From positions 1 through 64,000 of the forward strand of contig CAWFFJ010000023.1 of NCBI GenBank assembly GCA_963814875.1: a stretch of DNA of 64,000 nt, read 5' to 3'. The notes beneath the pieces were generated by a model. That model was not told the origin of the DNA, ran no database searches, and saw only the letters and a list, made by a program, of their open reading frames with translations. The stretch is from CAVSIS01 sp963814875. Lineage in GTDB: Bacteria > Acidobacteriota > Thermoanaerobaculia > Thermoanaerobaculales > Sulfomarinibacteraceae. Below are positions 35,750-45,954 of the stretch, piece by piece; position 1 is the stretch's first letter, and every line of letters begins with the position of its first letter. A program made the position numbers and the translations under genes.

Positions 35750-35995
35750 ATGCCGACACTTCAGATCCGGGATCTTCCGCAGCACGTCTACCAGGCGCTG
35801 GCCATGCGCGCGCGTCGGAACCGCCGCAGCCTGGCCCAGCAGGCGATCGTGGACCTCGCGAGGTTCGAGGAGGTCGATGCGCACGGTCGCCGCCTCGCAG
35901 TGCTGACAGAGCTACGTCGCCGCCTTGAGCAGGGAGACGGGGCACCCACGGGCCGAGCGCCGGCCGATCTCGTGCGTGAGGACCGCGAGCGGTGA
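35750..35995 (+). CDS. Antitoxin, FitA/VapB-like (ribbon-helix-helix)
   Basis: 81 residues. The N-terminus MPTLQIRDLPQHVYQALAMRARRNRRSLAQQAIVDLARFEE fits the FitA-type ribbon-helix-helix of VapB antitoxins: DNA binding at the N-terminus, toxin binding at the C-terminus. It overlaps the PIN toxin gene by GTGA, the normal order and coupling for vapBC. The unit is bracketed by inverted CACAGAGG repeats about 0.85 kb apart, which suggests it moved as a cassette. Confidence 0.88.
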   Translation: MPTLQIRDLPQHVYQALAMRARRNRRSLAQQAIVDLARFEEVDAHGRRLAVLTELRRRLEQGDGAPTGRAPADLVREDRER

Positions 35996-36399
35996 GCCGA
36001 CGCCTCGTTCTCGACGCGTCCGCGGCCATCGAAGCCGTGCTCGGTCGCCCTCAGGCAGAGCCGGTCATCGCGCAGCTCGAGGACGCCGAGGTGGTGATGG
36101 CACCCAGCCTGATCTGCAGCGAAATCGCCAACTCGCTGTGGAAGTACGTCCGCTCGGGAGAGCTCTCCAGCGACGGCGCGATCTCGCTGCACGAGACTGC
36201 GCTCAAGCTGATTGACGTGCTGGTTCCGGATCGTGATCTCGCGACCGAGGCATTGGCCGAGGCCGCACGTCAAGGGCACCCCGTGCACGACCTCTGCTAC
36301 GTCGTGCTGGCCAGGCGCCACGGCGCGGCGCTCCTCACCCTCGACCGCAGCCTCGCAGCCCTGGCCGAGCGCATGTCGATTCCGGTCACCCAACCCTGA
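35992..36399 (+). CDS. PIN-domain ribonuclease toxin, VapC family
   Basis: 135 residues from a GTG. The PIN acidic residues are all present: Asp8 (VLDASAAIEA), Glu44 (ICSEIANSLW), Asp100 (HPVHDLCYVVLA) and Asp118 (ALLTLDRSLA), so it should be an active Mg-dependent RNase held in check by the upstream antitoxin. RNA target unknown. Confidence 0.9.
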   Translation: MSRRLVLDASAAIEAVLGRPQAEPVIAQLEDAEVVMAPSLICSEIANSLWKYVRSGELSSDGAISLHETALKLIDVLVPDRDLATEALAEAARQGHPVHDLCYVVLARRHGAALLTLDRSLAALAERMSIPVTQP

Positions 36400-36476
36400 G
36401 ACCGCCCCCTGTCCAGACCTCCCCGTCTCGGTCCGCCTCCAGCAAGTCTGACCAGCCCGCCCGTCCTTGGTGTGAC

Positions 36477-36513
36477 CCCTCTGTGCTTCTCTGCGCCTCC
36501 GTGCCTCTGTGGT
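36477..36513. repeat. Inverted CACAGAGG repeat, right arm of the VapBC bracket
   Basis: Reads CTCTGTGCTTCTCTGC..GCCTCTGTGGT, the near reverse complement of 35644-35672 with one extra unit. Confidence 0.75.
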
Positions 36514-36571
36514 TCATTCCTCCCCCAGAACCATGAGGCAGCGGCGTACGTATTCAGGACTGGAGGTTGCC

Positions 36572-36856
36572 ATGTTCGAGCTGCTGGGACTCGTCGCGTT
36601 GGTTGCGGTCGGTGCCGTGCTGTTCGGTGCGGTCGCGCTGATCGTCGGGTTGCTCAAGGTCGTCTTCAAGGTCGCGCTGATCCCGGTCTGGATCGGCCTC
36701 GCGGCTCTGAAGGGCATCGTGCTGCTCGTCGCCGGCGTCCTCGCCCTCGTCCTGGTCGGACCGGTCGTGCTCGGGGTCGGGCTCGTGCTGCTGATCCCGC
36801 TGCTGCTGCTCGCCGGCCTCATCTGGCTCGGAAAGACGGTGGCGACGACGATCTAG
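36572..36856 (+). CDS. Small hydrophobic membrane protein
   Basis: 94 residues, almost wholly hydrophobic: MFELLGLVALVAVGAVLFGAV, then three more segments (VFKVALIPVWIGLAAL, GIVLLVAGVLALVLVGPVV, LVLLIPLLLLAGLIWLG). Probably two to four membrane helices with few charges. The ATG at 36572 follows TGGAGGTTGCC. I do not recognise a family. Alone between the VapBC bracket and the pseudo-protease operon. Confidence 0.7.
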   Translation: MFELLGLVALVAVGAVLFGAVALIVGLLKVVFKVALIPVWIGLAALKGIVLLVAGVLALVLVGPVVLGVGLVLLIPLLLLAGLIWLGKTVATTI

Positions 36857-36964
36857 GAGTGTGCAGCTCATAGGAGGTTGCCGTCCACGCTCGGGCGATG
36901 CCCCGCGGCTCCTCTCAGGGCTCCTTCGATATACTTGACCTGGCACGAAAGGGTCAGGTGACGA

Positions 36965-38548
36965 GTGCAGACCGCCCCGGGAACCCGGTGTTTCAAGTGT
37001 GGGCACAGGACTCCAGAAAACACGGCAGTATGCCCGGGTTGTGGGACATCTCTACGCGCCGATGTGGTCGTCGAGGCTGAGGTCAGCGACTCACGAGCGG
37101 TCTACCTCGCCGCGAGGGAGATTGACGAGCTCGGAGGCGAAGCCCCGGTCTTTGCGGAGATCAAGACCAGGTTGCTCGCAGCCCCGGGGGCGGTGGCGCG
37201 CGGCTGCCCGCGCCCCCTTGCCCGGGGCATGATCAGAGTCCTCCAGAAACACGGGATCGTGGCCCGATTGGTTCCCGCGCGCCGACCCAGTCACCACGGG
37301 GCCGTCGCCCGAGGCATCAATGGTGTCGACTTGGTGGTCGCCAAGTTGAGACGCGCCTGGCGGACGATGCCGATGGCTGCCAAGCTCGCGACCGCCGGCT
37401 TCGGTGGAGTGATCGTGCTGGTCCTCGCAGTTCAGTGGGAAGGTGGCGGTCAGCGCGTGCAGCGCGATGCCGGGTCGCGGCTCTCCCCTTCCGGGAACAG
37501 AGTGTCGAGCCGTGAGATCGCCTTTGCCGCGGTCTCCGCGACCGCTCGCGTGAGCTGCCCAGGCTCCACGGGTATCGGCTTCTTTGTCGAAGGCGATCGG
37601 TTGGTCACCACTCTCCGGCTGCCCAGTGGTGGACGAACCGAGATCGACGTCGAGCTCCCGGGAGGAGGCACGATCGGTGGGTCCGTCGAACGGGCGGACG
37701 CGTGGCTCGGTCTCGCCGTGATCCGTGTGCCCGGCGCACACGCGGCGCCGCTCGCGCTCGGCGACGCGACCACACTCGAGCTGGGCGACCCGGTGATCAC
37801 CTGCGGAACCTCAAGCGGACACGAGCTCACCGTGACTCAGGGAATCGTCTCGCAACCGTCGCACGAGGTGATGGGCACGAGCTATCTACAGATCGACGGC
37901 GGCATCCGGCCGGGAGAGAGCGGAGGCCCGGTGCTCGACCGCAGTGGTCAGGTCGTGGGCATATCTGCAGAAGGGGTTGCAGCAGGTCCGAGCTCGGGTT
38001 TCGCAATCCCGGTGAACTACCTCTACTCGGGAGACGAGCCGCTCGTGGCGCGATCAGGCAACGGCCTCGAACGCACACGGTGGAGCGATCGCATGGCGAG
38101 GACGGCGGCGGCGGAACTGGAGGAGCTGCAGGCTTTTCAAGCTTCGATCGGGTCTCCCGCACTGACCGCAGCCCAGCTGTCACCGCAGGGCGCGGTCGAG
38201 GTGGTGGTCGTCCGCCACGGTTCCTCTCCTCGAGCTGGGGAACGGCTCACGTTTCGGCTTCTGGCTGACGGAGTTCCGCTGTGCGAGCCTCGTACGACGA
38301 TCGCTCGCTGGCAGCCAGTCAGCTTCCCAGCGCCCGAGGTCGGCGGAAGCAGGTTCCTCATGTGGCTGGGCCGCCACCGGCTCTCTGCGGGCTGGTACTC
38401 CGACACGAGCTTGCTCGATCTGCAGGGATGCCCCGGGCCTGCTGGCATCGCGGGATCGCAGCTGGTGCTCATTGACGGTGAGCCCCGGGCGGATCGCGTG
38501 AGGATCGCGGCTCCGCCTCAACCTCAATCAGAGGAGCGGCCCGGATGA
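36965..38548 (+). CDS. Zinc-ribbon, membrane-anchored trypsin-fold protein lacking catalytic His and Asp
   Basis: 527 residues from a GTG. Residues 9-26 form a zinc ribbon (CFKCGHRTPENTAVCPGCG). A DUF-like helical region follows, one TM helix lies near residues 138-156 (KLATAGFGGVIVLVLAVQW), then an HtrA/trypsin-like domain at about 180-355. The serine loop RPGESGGPVLD is intact. The segment where the catalytic His should be reads RLVTTLRLPSG instead of VTNAHV, and the Asp segment reads WLGLAVIRV instead of (S/N)DLAVL. It is therefore a probable pseudo-protease or peptide-binding module. It overlaps the pilin-like gene by ATGA, so its partner is probably the pilin apparatus (inference). Confidence 0.82.
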   Translation: MQTAPGTRCFKCGHRTPENTAVCPGCGTSLRADVVVEAEVSDSRAVYLAAREIDELGGEAPVFAEIKTRLLAAPGAVARGCPRPLARGMIRVLQKHGIVARLVPARRPSHHGAVARGINGVDLVVAKLRRAWRTMPMAAKLATAGFGGVIVLVLAVQWEGGGQRVQRDAGSRLSPSGNRVSSREIAFAAVSATARVSCPGSTGIGFFVEGDRLVTTLRLPSGGRTEIDVELPGGGTIGGSVERADAWLGLAVIRVPGAHAAPLALGDATTLELGDPVITCGTSSGHELTVTQGIVSQPSHEVMGTSYLQIDGGIRPGESGGPVLDRSGQVVGISAEGVAAGPSSGFAIPVNYLYSGDEPLVARSGNGLERTRWSDRMARTAAAELEELQAFQASIGSPALTAAQLSPQGAVEVVVVRHGSSPRAGERLTFRLLADGVPLCEPRTTIARWQPVSFPAPEVGGSRFLMWLGRHRLSAGWYSDTSLLDLQGCPGPAGIAGSQLVLIDGEPRADRVRIAAPPQPQSEERPG

Positions 38549-38934
38549 TCGGGTCGTCGTCCGCTGATCGTCGGGAGCGCGGGTTCTCACTGCTCGAAAG
38601 CGTCGTCGCTCTCGCCCTGATCGGGATTGCCATCCTGATCGGCACGGCCCTCCTGAACTCACTGGTCCGTTCGTCCACCAGGGCACAGGCCAGCTCCGAG
38701 ATGCTGCGCGAGCTCGAAGCTGCATCCGAGATGATTCGTGGCGGACTCCTGCCCCTCGAGTCCGGCATCGCACTGACCGCCGGATCGTCCGACAGGTTTT
38801 CCAATATGACCGTCACCGCAGTGGTCGAGCGGGGCGCGGTGCCGGGTCTGTATGACGTCACCCTGCGGGCCCAGTGCACGGTCGCTCATCACTCGGCAAC
38901 CCGGGTCCTGGTCACGCGAGTGTGGCGACCGTGA
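38545..38934 (+). CDS. Type IV pilin-like/pseudopilin protein (PilV/GspI-like)
   Basis: 129 residues. The prepilin peptidase site and N-methylation segment RGFSLLESVVALALIGIAIL lie near residues 12-31, with the conserved Glu at +5. The leader is short and positively charged. The rest is a small globular part. Minor pilins or type II pseudopilins of this size prime or cap the pilus. Translationally coupled to genes on both sides. Confidence 0.88.
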   Translation: MIGSSSADRRERGFSLLESVVALALIGIAILIGTALLNSLVRSSTRAQASSEMLRELEAASEMIRGGLLPLESGIALTAGSSDRFSNMTVTAVVERGAVPGLYDVTLRAQCTVAHHSATRVLVTRVWRP

Positions 38935-39461
38935 GCGATCGCGGCACGACGCTTATCGAGCTGCTGGTGTCGCTGGCGCTGATCTCGATCGCATCGCTCG
39001 CCGCCTGCTCGCTGATCGTGCAGTCGATCAGGGTCTTCGACTCGCTGGGTCGGTCGATGAGCGATCCGGACGCAGTGATCGCACGCTCCTGGATGCGCAA
39101 GGACGTGCACTCGGCGCGCTCGATCGAGCCCGGCACGGGAGTCTGGTCAGATCACGAGCTGGTGCTCGCGACCGGCGAGGGCGGGTCCGTCATCTATGAA
39201 CAGAACGGCGGCCGCCTGCTCCGCCGAGGGATCGACCGGAACGGTTCCGAAACCGAAGCCCGGACGGTCCTTCACAGCCTGGTCGGGTGGCGATGGCGCG
39301 TCGCGGGATCGCGGGTGATCGAGGTCGAGCTGGTCCTGCCGAGCCACCTCGACCCGGCGATCGCTGCCCTCACCACGGATTCGAAACGGCGTGCGGAGGA
39401 GTCGCTCCGGCGAGAGACGCTCGTTCTTGCCCTGCGGAGAGGTGGGGGCTCGTCGTGGTAA
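38931..39461 (+). CDS. Type IV pilin-like/pseudopilin protein (PilW/GspJ-like)
   Basis: 176 residues from a GTG overlapping the upstream stop. N-terminal VSDRGTTLIELLVSLALISIASLAACSLIV is a prepilin signal with Glu at the expected place (TTLIELLVSLALI), the position after the cleavage glycine being threonine. The length and the order within the operon resemble PilW/GspJ. No cysteine pair in the globular part. Confidence 0.85.
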   Translation: MSDRGTTLIELLVSLALISIASLAACSLIVQSIRVFDSLGRSMSDPDAVIARSWMRKDVHSARSIEPGTGVWSDHELVLATGEGGSVIYEQNGGRLLRRGIDRNGSETEARTVLHSLVGWRWRVAGSRVIEVELVLPSHLDPAIAALTTDSKRRAEESLRRETLVLALRRGGGSSW

Positions 39462-39856
39462 GCGACAGCGAACGCGGCAGCTCGATGATCGTCGCGCTGG
39501 TCGCTTTGCTGGTGGTGACGATGGCGGTTCTCCTGGTTGCCCGGCTGATCCAGCACAGGATTGACACCCAGAGGCTGGAGGAGAGGAGGACCGTGACGGG
39601 CGCCCTTGCCGACGCGTCGATGGCAGAGACCCTCGCGCGCCTCGACCAGGACCGGCTCTTCTCTGGGCTGGAGCCGAAGGCCCTGGGCAACGGCTGGGTT
39701 CAGAGCTCCGTGTCGGCCCGTCGGGGGGACCGTCGCGAGGTGATCGCATCCGGTCGACTCGAGGACTGGCGGACGACCATCACCGCCGAGGTCGACCTGC
39801 GGTTCACACACCCACGAGTCGTGGGCTGGAGCTATCAGGCACGTCCCGTACGGTGA
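39455..39856 (+). CDS. Pilus-assembly PilX/GspK-like membrane protein
   Basis: 133 residues from a GTG overlapping the upstream stop. ERGSSMIVALVALLVVTMAVLLVARLIQ is a PilX/GspK-type N-terminal helix lacking the Glu at +5. The rest is charged and helical. It completes a minor-pilin-like trio; no ATPase, platform protein, secretin or prepilin peptidase is nearby, so these must use machinery encoded elsewhere. Confidence 0.78.
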   Translation: MVSDSERGSSMIVALVALLVVTMAVLLVARLIQHRIDTQRLEERRTVTGALADASMAETLARLDQDRLFSGLEPKALGNGWVQSSVSARRGDRREVIASGRLEDWRTTITAEVDLRFTHPRVVGWSYQARPVR

Positions 39857-39924
39857 CTCGCCGCGTCCGAGATTCCGATTCTGCAGCTTCCCGCATCCGG
39901 TCGTCCTCGAGCGGAGCACTCACA

Positions 39925-40290
39925 TCACCCGCCCAGCGGGTGATGGAGGAAGAGCAGGTCCTCGACCGGGCGGCCGCCGATCAGGTGCTCCTGGATGACG
40001 CGCTCGAGGTTCTCCGGGGTCATGCACCGGTACCATACACCCTCGGGGTAGACCACCGCGACCGGTCCGTCGACGCACACCCTGAGGCAGTTGGCCTTGG
40101 TGCGCGCCACGCCTCCGGCCTCGGAGAGCCCGAGCTCCTTGAGCCGCTGTTTGAGATAGCCCCAGGACCGGAGCGACGCCTCTCGGTCCGAGCACTTCGG
40201 CAGGGTCTGGTCGCAGCACAGGAAGATGTGGCGGCGGGCGACGGGGATACCGACAGCCAGCGCCGCGCGCAGTGCCGGGTCGTCCGTCAT
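39925..40290 (-). CDS. Thioredoxin-like [2Fe-2S] ferredoxin
   Basis: 121 residues. Cluster cysteines fit the thioredoxin-fold ferredoxin pattern: FLCCDQTLPKCSD near residues 23-35 and NCLRVCVDGPVAVVYPEGVWY near 67-87. Family members (NuoE-like or (2Fe-2S) ferredoxin domain proteins) carry electrons in the cytoplasm. It is translationally coupled (ATGA) to the PEBP-like gene upstream. Confidence 0.88.
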   Translation of the reverse strand: MTDDPALRAALAVGIPVARRHIFLCCDQTLPKCSDREASLRSWGYLKQRLKELGLSEAGGVARTKANCLRVCVDGPVAVVYPEGVWYRCMTPENLERVIQEHLIGGRPVEDLLFLHHPLGG

Positions 40291-40835
40291 CGCCGGCGGC
40301 TGTAGGTCCCCATCAGCTCGGCGCGGCCGAGCACGTGCCCGGACATCGCCCGCTTGAGGCCCTTCGCGTCAGTCGCCGGGGACAGCTCGAGCGTCGTGTC
40401 GAGGGCGAAGAGCTTGAAGAAGTAGCGGTGCGTGCCCGACGGCGGCGACGGCCCGCCCCAGCCGCTGCGGCCCCAGCTGTTGCGGCCCGCGGCCGAGCCC
40501 GCGGGGAGCTTGCCCTCCTCGATGCGGGCGGTTTCTGCTGGCAGGTTCCACACCACCCAGTGAACCCAGGTCCCGACCGGGGCGTCCGGGTCGTCGCAGA
40601 TCAGGGCAAAGGACGCGGTGCCGACGGGCGCGCCGGAGATGGCGAGCGGCGGCGACACGTCCTCACCGTCTGCGGTGTAGCGCGCCGGGATCGGCTGGCC
40701 CTGGGTGAACGCCGGCGAGACGAGCTCGAGTGGCGGCATGGTCTCCTCCCCTGAGCGGGCAGCCGGCGGCGCGAGCGCGAGCAGGAGCGCAAGCGCCGGA
40801 AGGGCACGAAGAACGCGTGACTGTCCGATCCGCAT
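40287..40835 (-). CDS. YbhB/YbcL-type phosphatidylethanolamine-binding-like protein, secreted
   Basis: 182 residues from the ATG at 40833-40835. A signal peptide (MRIGQSRVLRALPALALLLALAPPAARS) precedes the PEBP domain: LVSPAFTQGQPIPARYTADGEDVSPPLAI, then CDDPDAPVGTWVHWVVWNLP, and SWGRSGWGGPSPPSGTHRYFFKLFALD. These are the ligand-pocket motifs of the bacterial Raf-kinase-inhibitor-like family. Function in bacteria is not settled. Exported version; overlaps the ferredoxin gene. Confidence 0.92.
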   Translation of the reverse strand: MRIGQSRVLRALPALALLLALAPPAARSGEETMPPLELVSPAFTQGQPIPARYTADGEDVSPPLAISGAPVGTASFALICDDPDAPVGTWVHWVVWNLPAETARIEEGKLPAGSAAGRNSWGRSGWGGPSPPSGTHRYFFKLFALDTTLELSPATDAKGLKRAMSGHVLGRAELMGTYSRRR

Positions 40836-40898
40836 GGACCGAGTATAGCGGCTTCGCCAGTGAGGAACGCGGAATGAGGGGGACGGCACGGGGGAACG

Positions 40899-40945
40899 TT
40901 GACAAGGGGGTGGCGTATCCTTACCTTTGAAGTAAGGATGGTGAG
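40899..40945 (+). promoter_or_regulatory. Promoter and palindromic operator of the AbrB-type antitoxin/VapC pair
   Basis: TTGACA at 40899-40904, a 17-base spacer, then TACCTT at 40922-40927. Overlapping the -10 is a perfect palindrome TCCTTAC (40918-40924) and GTAAGGA (40932-40938), with another half-site GGTAAGG close to the start codon. This is the expected place for autorepression by the antitoxin-toxin complex. Confidence 0.65.
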
Positions 40946-40950
40946 GTAAG

Positions 40951-41169
40951 GTGGCAAAGGTCACGAGCAAGGGTCAGATCACGATCCCCAAGGAGGTCCG
41001 CGACCGGCTCGGTCTCGAGGTGGGGACGGAGGTCGAGCTGGTGGTCGAGGGCACCTCCGCCCGGCTGCGCAAGGTCGCGCCCGCGGACGCGCTCGAGCGC
41101 TGGCTCGGCGCACTGTCGCTGCCGGACGGGGTCGACGACTTCGTGCGGCGGCTGCGCGAGGACGAGTGA
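40951..41169 (+). CDS. AbrB/MazE-type antitoxin (VapB-like)
   Basis: 72 residues from a GTG. VAKVTSKGQITIPKEVRDRLGLEVGTEVELVVEG is the swapped-hairpin AbrB DNA-binding domain; the acidic C-terminal tail (LPDGVDDFVRRLREDE) should bind the toxin. Overlaps the PIN gene by GTGA. The operator upstream fits autoregulation. Confidence 0.92.
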   Translation: MAKVTSKGQITIPKEVRDRLGLEVGTEVELVVEGTSARLRKVAPADALERWLGALSLPDGVDDFVRRLREDE

Positions 41170-41582
41170 TCACCGCCATCGACACCAACGTCCTGCTGGA
41201 CGTGCTCACCGCCGACCGCGACCATGGCGCGGCCTCGCGGGCGGCTCTCGCCCGCGCCCGGGCGGAAGGCGCACTGGTGATCTGCGAAGTGGTCTACGCG
41301 GAGCTGGCGGCCGCGTTCGCGGATCTGCCCGAGGGCTTCGAGCCGTTCCTGGCGGACGCCGGCCTGCGCCTCGTGAGGAGCCCGGCGACCTCCCTGGTGG
41401 CGGCCGGCAGGCTGTGGCGCGGGTACAGGAACCGTGGAGGCTCTCGCTCACGCGTGCTGGCGGACTTCCTGGTCGCCGCCCACGCCGACGTGGTCGCCGA
41501 GCGGCTGCTCAGCCGCGACCGCGGTTTCCTCACCCTCGGCCCGGACGGCCTCGAGATCCTGGACCCGCACGAGTTCGCGTAA
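41166..41582 (+). CDS. PIN-domain ribonuclease toxin, VapC family (second pair)
   Basis: 138 residues from a GTG. Acidic site residues Asp6 (AIDTNVLLDVL), Glu46 (VVYAELAAAF), Asp100 (RVLADFLVAAHA) and Asp118 (LLSRDRGFLTL) are all present. A complete toxin paired with an AbrB-type rather than an RHH antitoxin, unlike the pair at 35750. Confidence 0.92.
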   Translation: MITAIDTNVLLDVLTADRDHGAASRAALARARAEGALVICEVVYAELAAAFADLPEGFEPFLADAGLRLVRSPATSLVAAGRLWRGYRNRGGSRSRVLADFLVAAHADVVAERLLSRDRGFLTLGPDGLEILDPHEFA

Positions 41583-41652
41583 GGGTCAGCGGGCAAGCCA
41601 ACCTCCACCCGCCGACGACCACTGAGCTCTCGAAAGAACCGATCCGGACCAC

Positions 41653-41677
41653 GGGCGGAGACAAGCCCCGCCCTTAC
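41653..41677. repeat. Short hairpin repeat GGGCGGAG..CTCCGCCCCTAC, copy 4 (diverged)
   Basis: GGGCGGAG-ACAAG-CCCCGCCC followed by TTAC: one stem mismatch and one change in the tail relative to the other copies. It lies in the 286-base gap after the second vapC; 41843-41882 of the same gap is a TCTCGCGTC-like low-complexity run. Confidence 0.65.
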
Positions 41678-41868
41678 CAGCTCTCCCCTGCCTGCCTTCC
41701 AAGTCTCTTACTTTGCATCATCTTGCGCCCTGAGAGCCTGTTCGCGCCTTTTGCGTCTTCGCGGTTGAACAACCCCTTGTAATGAACGACTGGCACCGAC
41801 CCGTCCCCGCCCGCGCGTTCGTACTGACCACAGGCCGTCCGGGCGATGCACGTCTCGCGTCTCGCCTC

Positions 41869-42337
41869 TCACGTCTCGCGTCCGTCCCGCATCGCGAGCA
41901 CCGCAGCCCACTCGGCCGGCGTCACCGGCTGGATCGAGAGACGGCTGCCGCGCTTGAGCAGCATCATGTCGGCGAGCCCGGGCATCTCGCGGAGCTCGTC
42001 GCGGGTGATCGGAGGGTCAAGGGCGCGCACCGGCGCGATGTCGACCATCACCCAGGTCGGGTTGTCCGGACCCGCCTTGGGATCGTGGTAGCGGCTCGAC
42101 GGGTCCCACGCGAAGTGGTCCGGATAGGCCCCGCGCACCACCCGTGCGATCCCCGCGATCACCTGCGGCTGGACCTGGGAGTGGTAGACCAGCACCAGGT
42201 CACCCTCGGCGACCTCGTCGCGCAGCAGGTTGCGCGCCTGGTAGTTTCTGAACCCCTTCCCAACAGGTTCTTCCGTCCCGGACGAGATCGTCCCACGAGT
42301 AGCTCTCAGGCTCCGTCTTGAACAGCCACGTCTTCAT
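41869..42337 (-). pseudogene. EVE-domain protein, frameshifted
   Basis: Starts MKTWLFKTEPESYSWDDLVRDGRTCWEGV at the ATG 42335-42337, the hallmark EVE N-terminus. After GGGGTT the frame is lost, and it resumes one base later as NYQARNLLRDEVAEGDLVLVYHSQVQPQVIAGIARV to the stop at 41869. Removing one A from the AAA run (plus-strand TTT at 42245-42247) restores a ~155-residue protein. EVE domains bind modified bases in DNA or RNA. A sequencing error in a homopolymer or a recent mutation are both possible. Confidence 0.82.
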
Positions 42338-42474
42338 CTCGTCTCCTCCGCGCTGTCTCGCCGTCTCACGTCCGGCAGGCCCTGCTCCGGATTCTGGCAT
42401 TTTCCCGCTGTCTCGTTGCCGCAGCCGGACTAGAATGGTCGGGCGAGCATCTCAACAGCTCAGGGAGGACGCTC

Positions 42475-43764
42475 ATGCCCGAACCCAGGCGCCGCGTCGT
42501 GGTCGTCGACGGCTGCCGGACGCCGTTCTGCCGCTCCGGCACCGAGTTCACCGACCTCACCGCCTACGACCTCGGCCGCCGGGCGGTCGCCGGCCTCCTC
42601 CACCGCACCCGGGTCGACCCGAAGGCGGTCGACCTGCTGGTGATGGGCACGGTGATCGCCGATCCCCGCACCTCCAACCTCGGCCGCGAGGTGGTGCTTG
42701 CCACCGACCTCGCGCCGGACACACCCGCCTACACGGTCACGGTGGCGTGCGTGTCGTCGCTGCAGGCCTTCCTCGACGCCGCGCGGGCTATCGAGACCGG
42801 GGCCGCCGAGGTTGCGATCGCGGCCGGCGCCGAGACCCTCTCCGACGCCCCGATCCGCTACCGGCGGTCGGTGCGCAAGCGGCTCATCGCGAGCCAACGG
42901 GCGCGCGGCGTCGGCGACTGGCTCAAGCTCGCCAGGGGCCTGCGTCCCTCCGACCTGGCGCCGGAGCCGGTGGCACTGGCAGAGTTCTCTACCGGCGAGG
43001 TCATGGGCGAGAACGGCGAGCGGCTCGCCAAGAGGCTCGGCATCACCCGCGAGGCCCAGGACGCCTACGCCGCCCGCTCCCACCAGTGCGCCGCCGCCGC
43101 CACCGCGGCCGGCCATCTCGCGCGCCAGATCGAGCCGGTGGCGGTGCCGCCCCGCTTCACCCCGGTGAGGGCCGACAACGGCATCCGCGGCGACTCCACG
43201 CCCGAGTCCCTGGCGCGGCTCAAGCCGGCCTTCGACCGCCGCTTCGGCACTCTCACCGCGGGCAACAGCTCCTACCTCACCGACGGCGGCTCGGCCGTGC
43301 TGCTCGCCAGCGCCGAGGCCGCAGAGCGCCTCGGTCTCGAGCCCATCGCGGCCCTCACCGGCTCGGCGATCGCTGCCCTCGACCCGCTCGAGGAGCTCCT
43401 GCTCGGCCCCGCCCTGACCATGCCCCGCGCCCTCGCTGCCGCCGGTCTCTCACTTGCCGACATCGAGGTGGTCGAGCTCCACGAGGCCTTCGCGGCACAG
43501 GTGCTGGCGGTGCTCAAGCTGCTCGAGGATCCCCAGTTCTGCCGCGAGCGCCTGGGCCGCGAGCGGCCGCTCGGCGCGGTCGACCCCGAGCGCCTCAACG
43601 CGTGGGGCGGCTCGCTTTCTGTCGGCCACCCCTTCGGCGCCACCGGCGCCCGCCTGATCACCACCTGCTGCCACCGCCTCCAAGCCGAGAACGCACGCTA
43701 CGGGCTCATCGCCGCCTGCGCCGCCGGCGCGATCGGCATCGGCCTGGTGCTCGAGAGGGTGTGA
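42475..43764 (+). CDS. fadI: Acetyl-CoA acyltransferase (thiolase), FadI-like
   Basis: 429 residues. Nucleophilic cysteine in VTVACVSSLQAFLDA, then HEAFAAQVLAVLK and the C-terminal catalytic motifs GGSLSVGHPFGATGAR and ACAAGAIGIGLVLE. It cleaves 3-ketoacyl-CoA with CoA, releasing acetyl-CoA, the last step of beta-oxidation. The order thiolase then FadJ is that of fadI-fadJ, and the long inserts fit FadI. The next gene begins 2 bases after the stop. Confidence 0.93.
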   Translation: MPEPRRRVVVVDGCRTPFCRSGTEFTDLTAYDLGRRAVAGLLHRTRVDPKAVDLLVMGTVIADPRTSNLGREVVLATDLAPDTPAYTVTVACVSSLQAFLDAARAIETGAAEVAIAAGAETLSDAPIRYRRSVRKRLIASQRARGVGDWLKLARGLRPSDLAPEPVALAEFSTGEVMGENGERLAKRLGITREAQDAYAARSHQCAAAATAAGHLARQIEPVAVPPRFTPVRADNGIRGDSTPESLARLKPAFDRRFGTLTAGNSSYLTDGGSAVLLASAEAAERLGLEPIAALTGSAIAALDPLEELLLGPALTMPRALAAAGLSLADIEVVELHEAFAAQVLAVLKLLEDPQFCRERLGRERPLGAVDPERLNAWGGSLSVGHPFGATGARLITTCCHRLQAENARYGLIAACAAGAIGIGLVLERV

Positions 43765-43766
43765 CG

Positions 43767-45902
<2,136 letters not shown>

Positions 45903-45954
45903 GCTCGACAGGACCCGCAACCGCGACCGACTCGGCCTCCTCCGGAGCGACCGC

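Noticed and set aside
42318..43766. Apparent 480-residue N-terminal extension of FadJ
   Set aside because: The extension is the out-of-frame reading of the thiolase gene; the FadJ family N-terminus begins at 43767 two bases after the thiolase stop.
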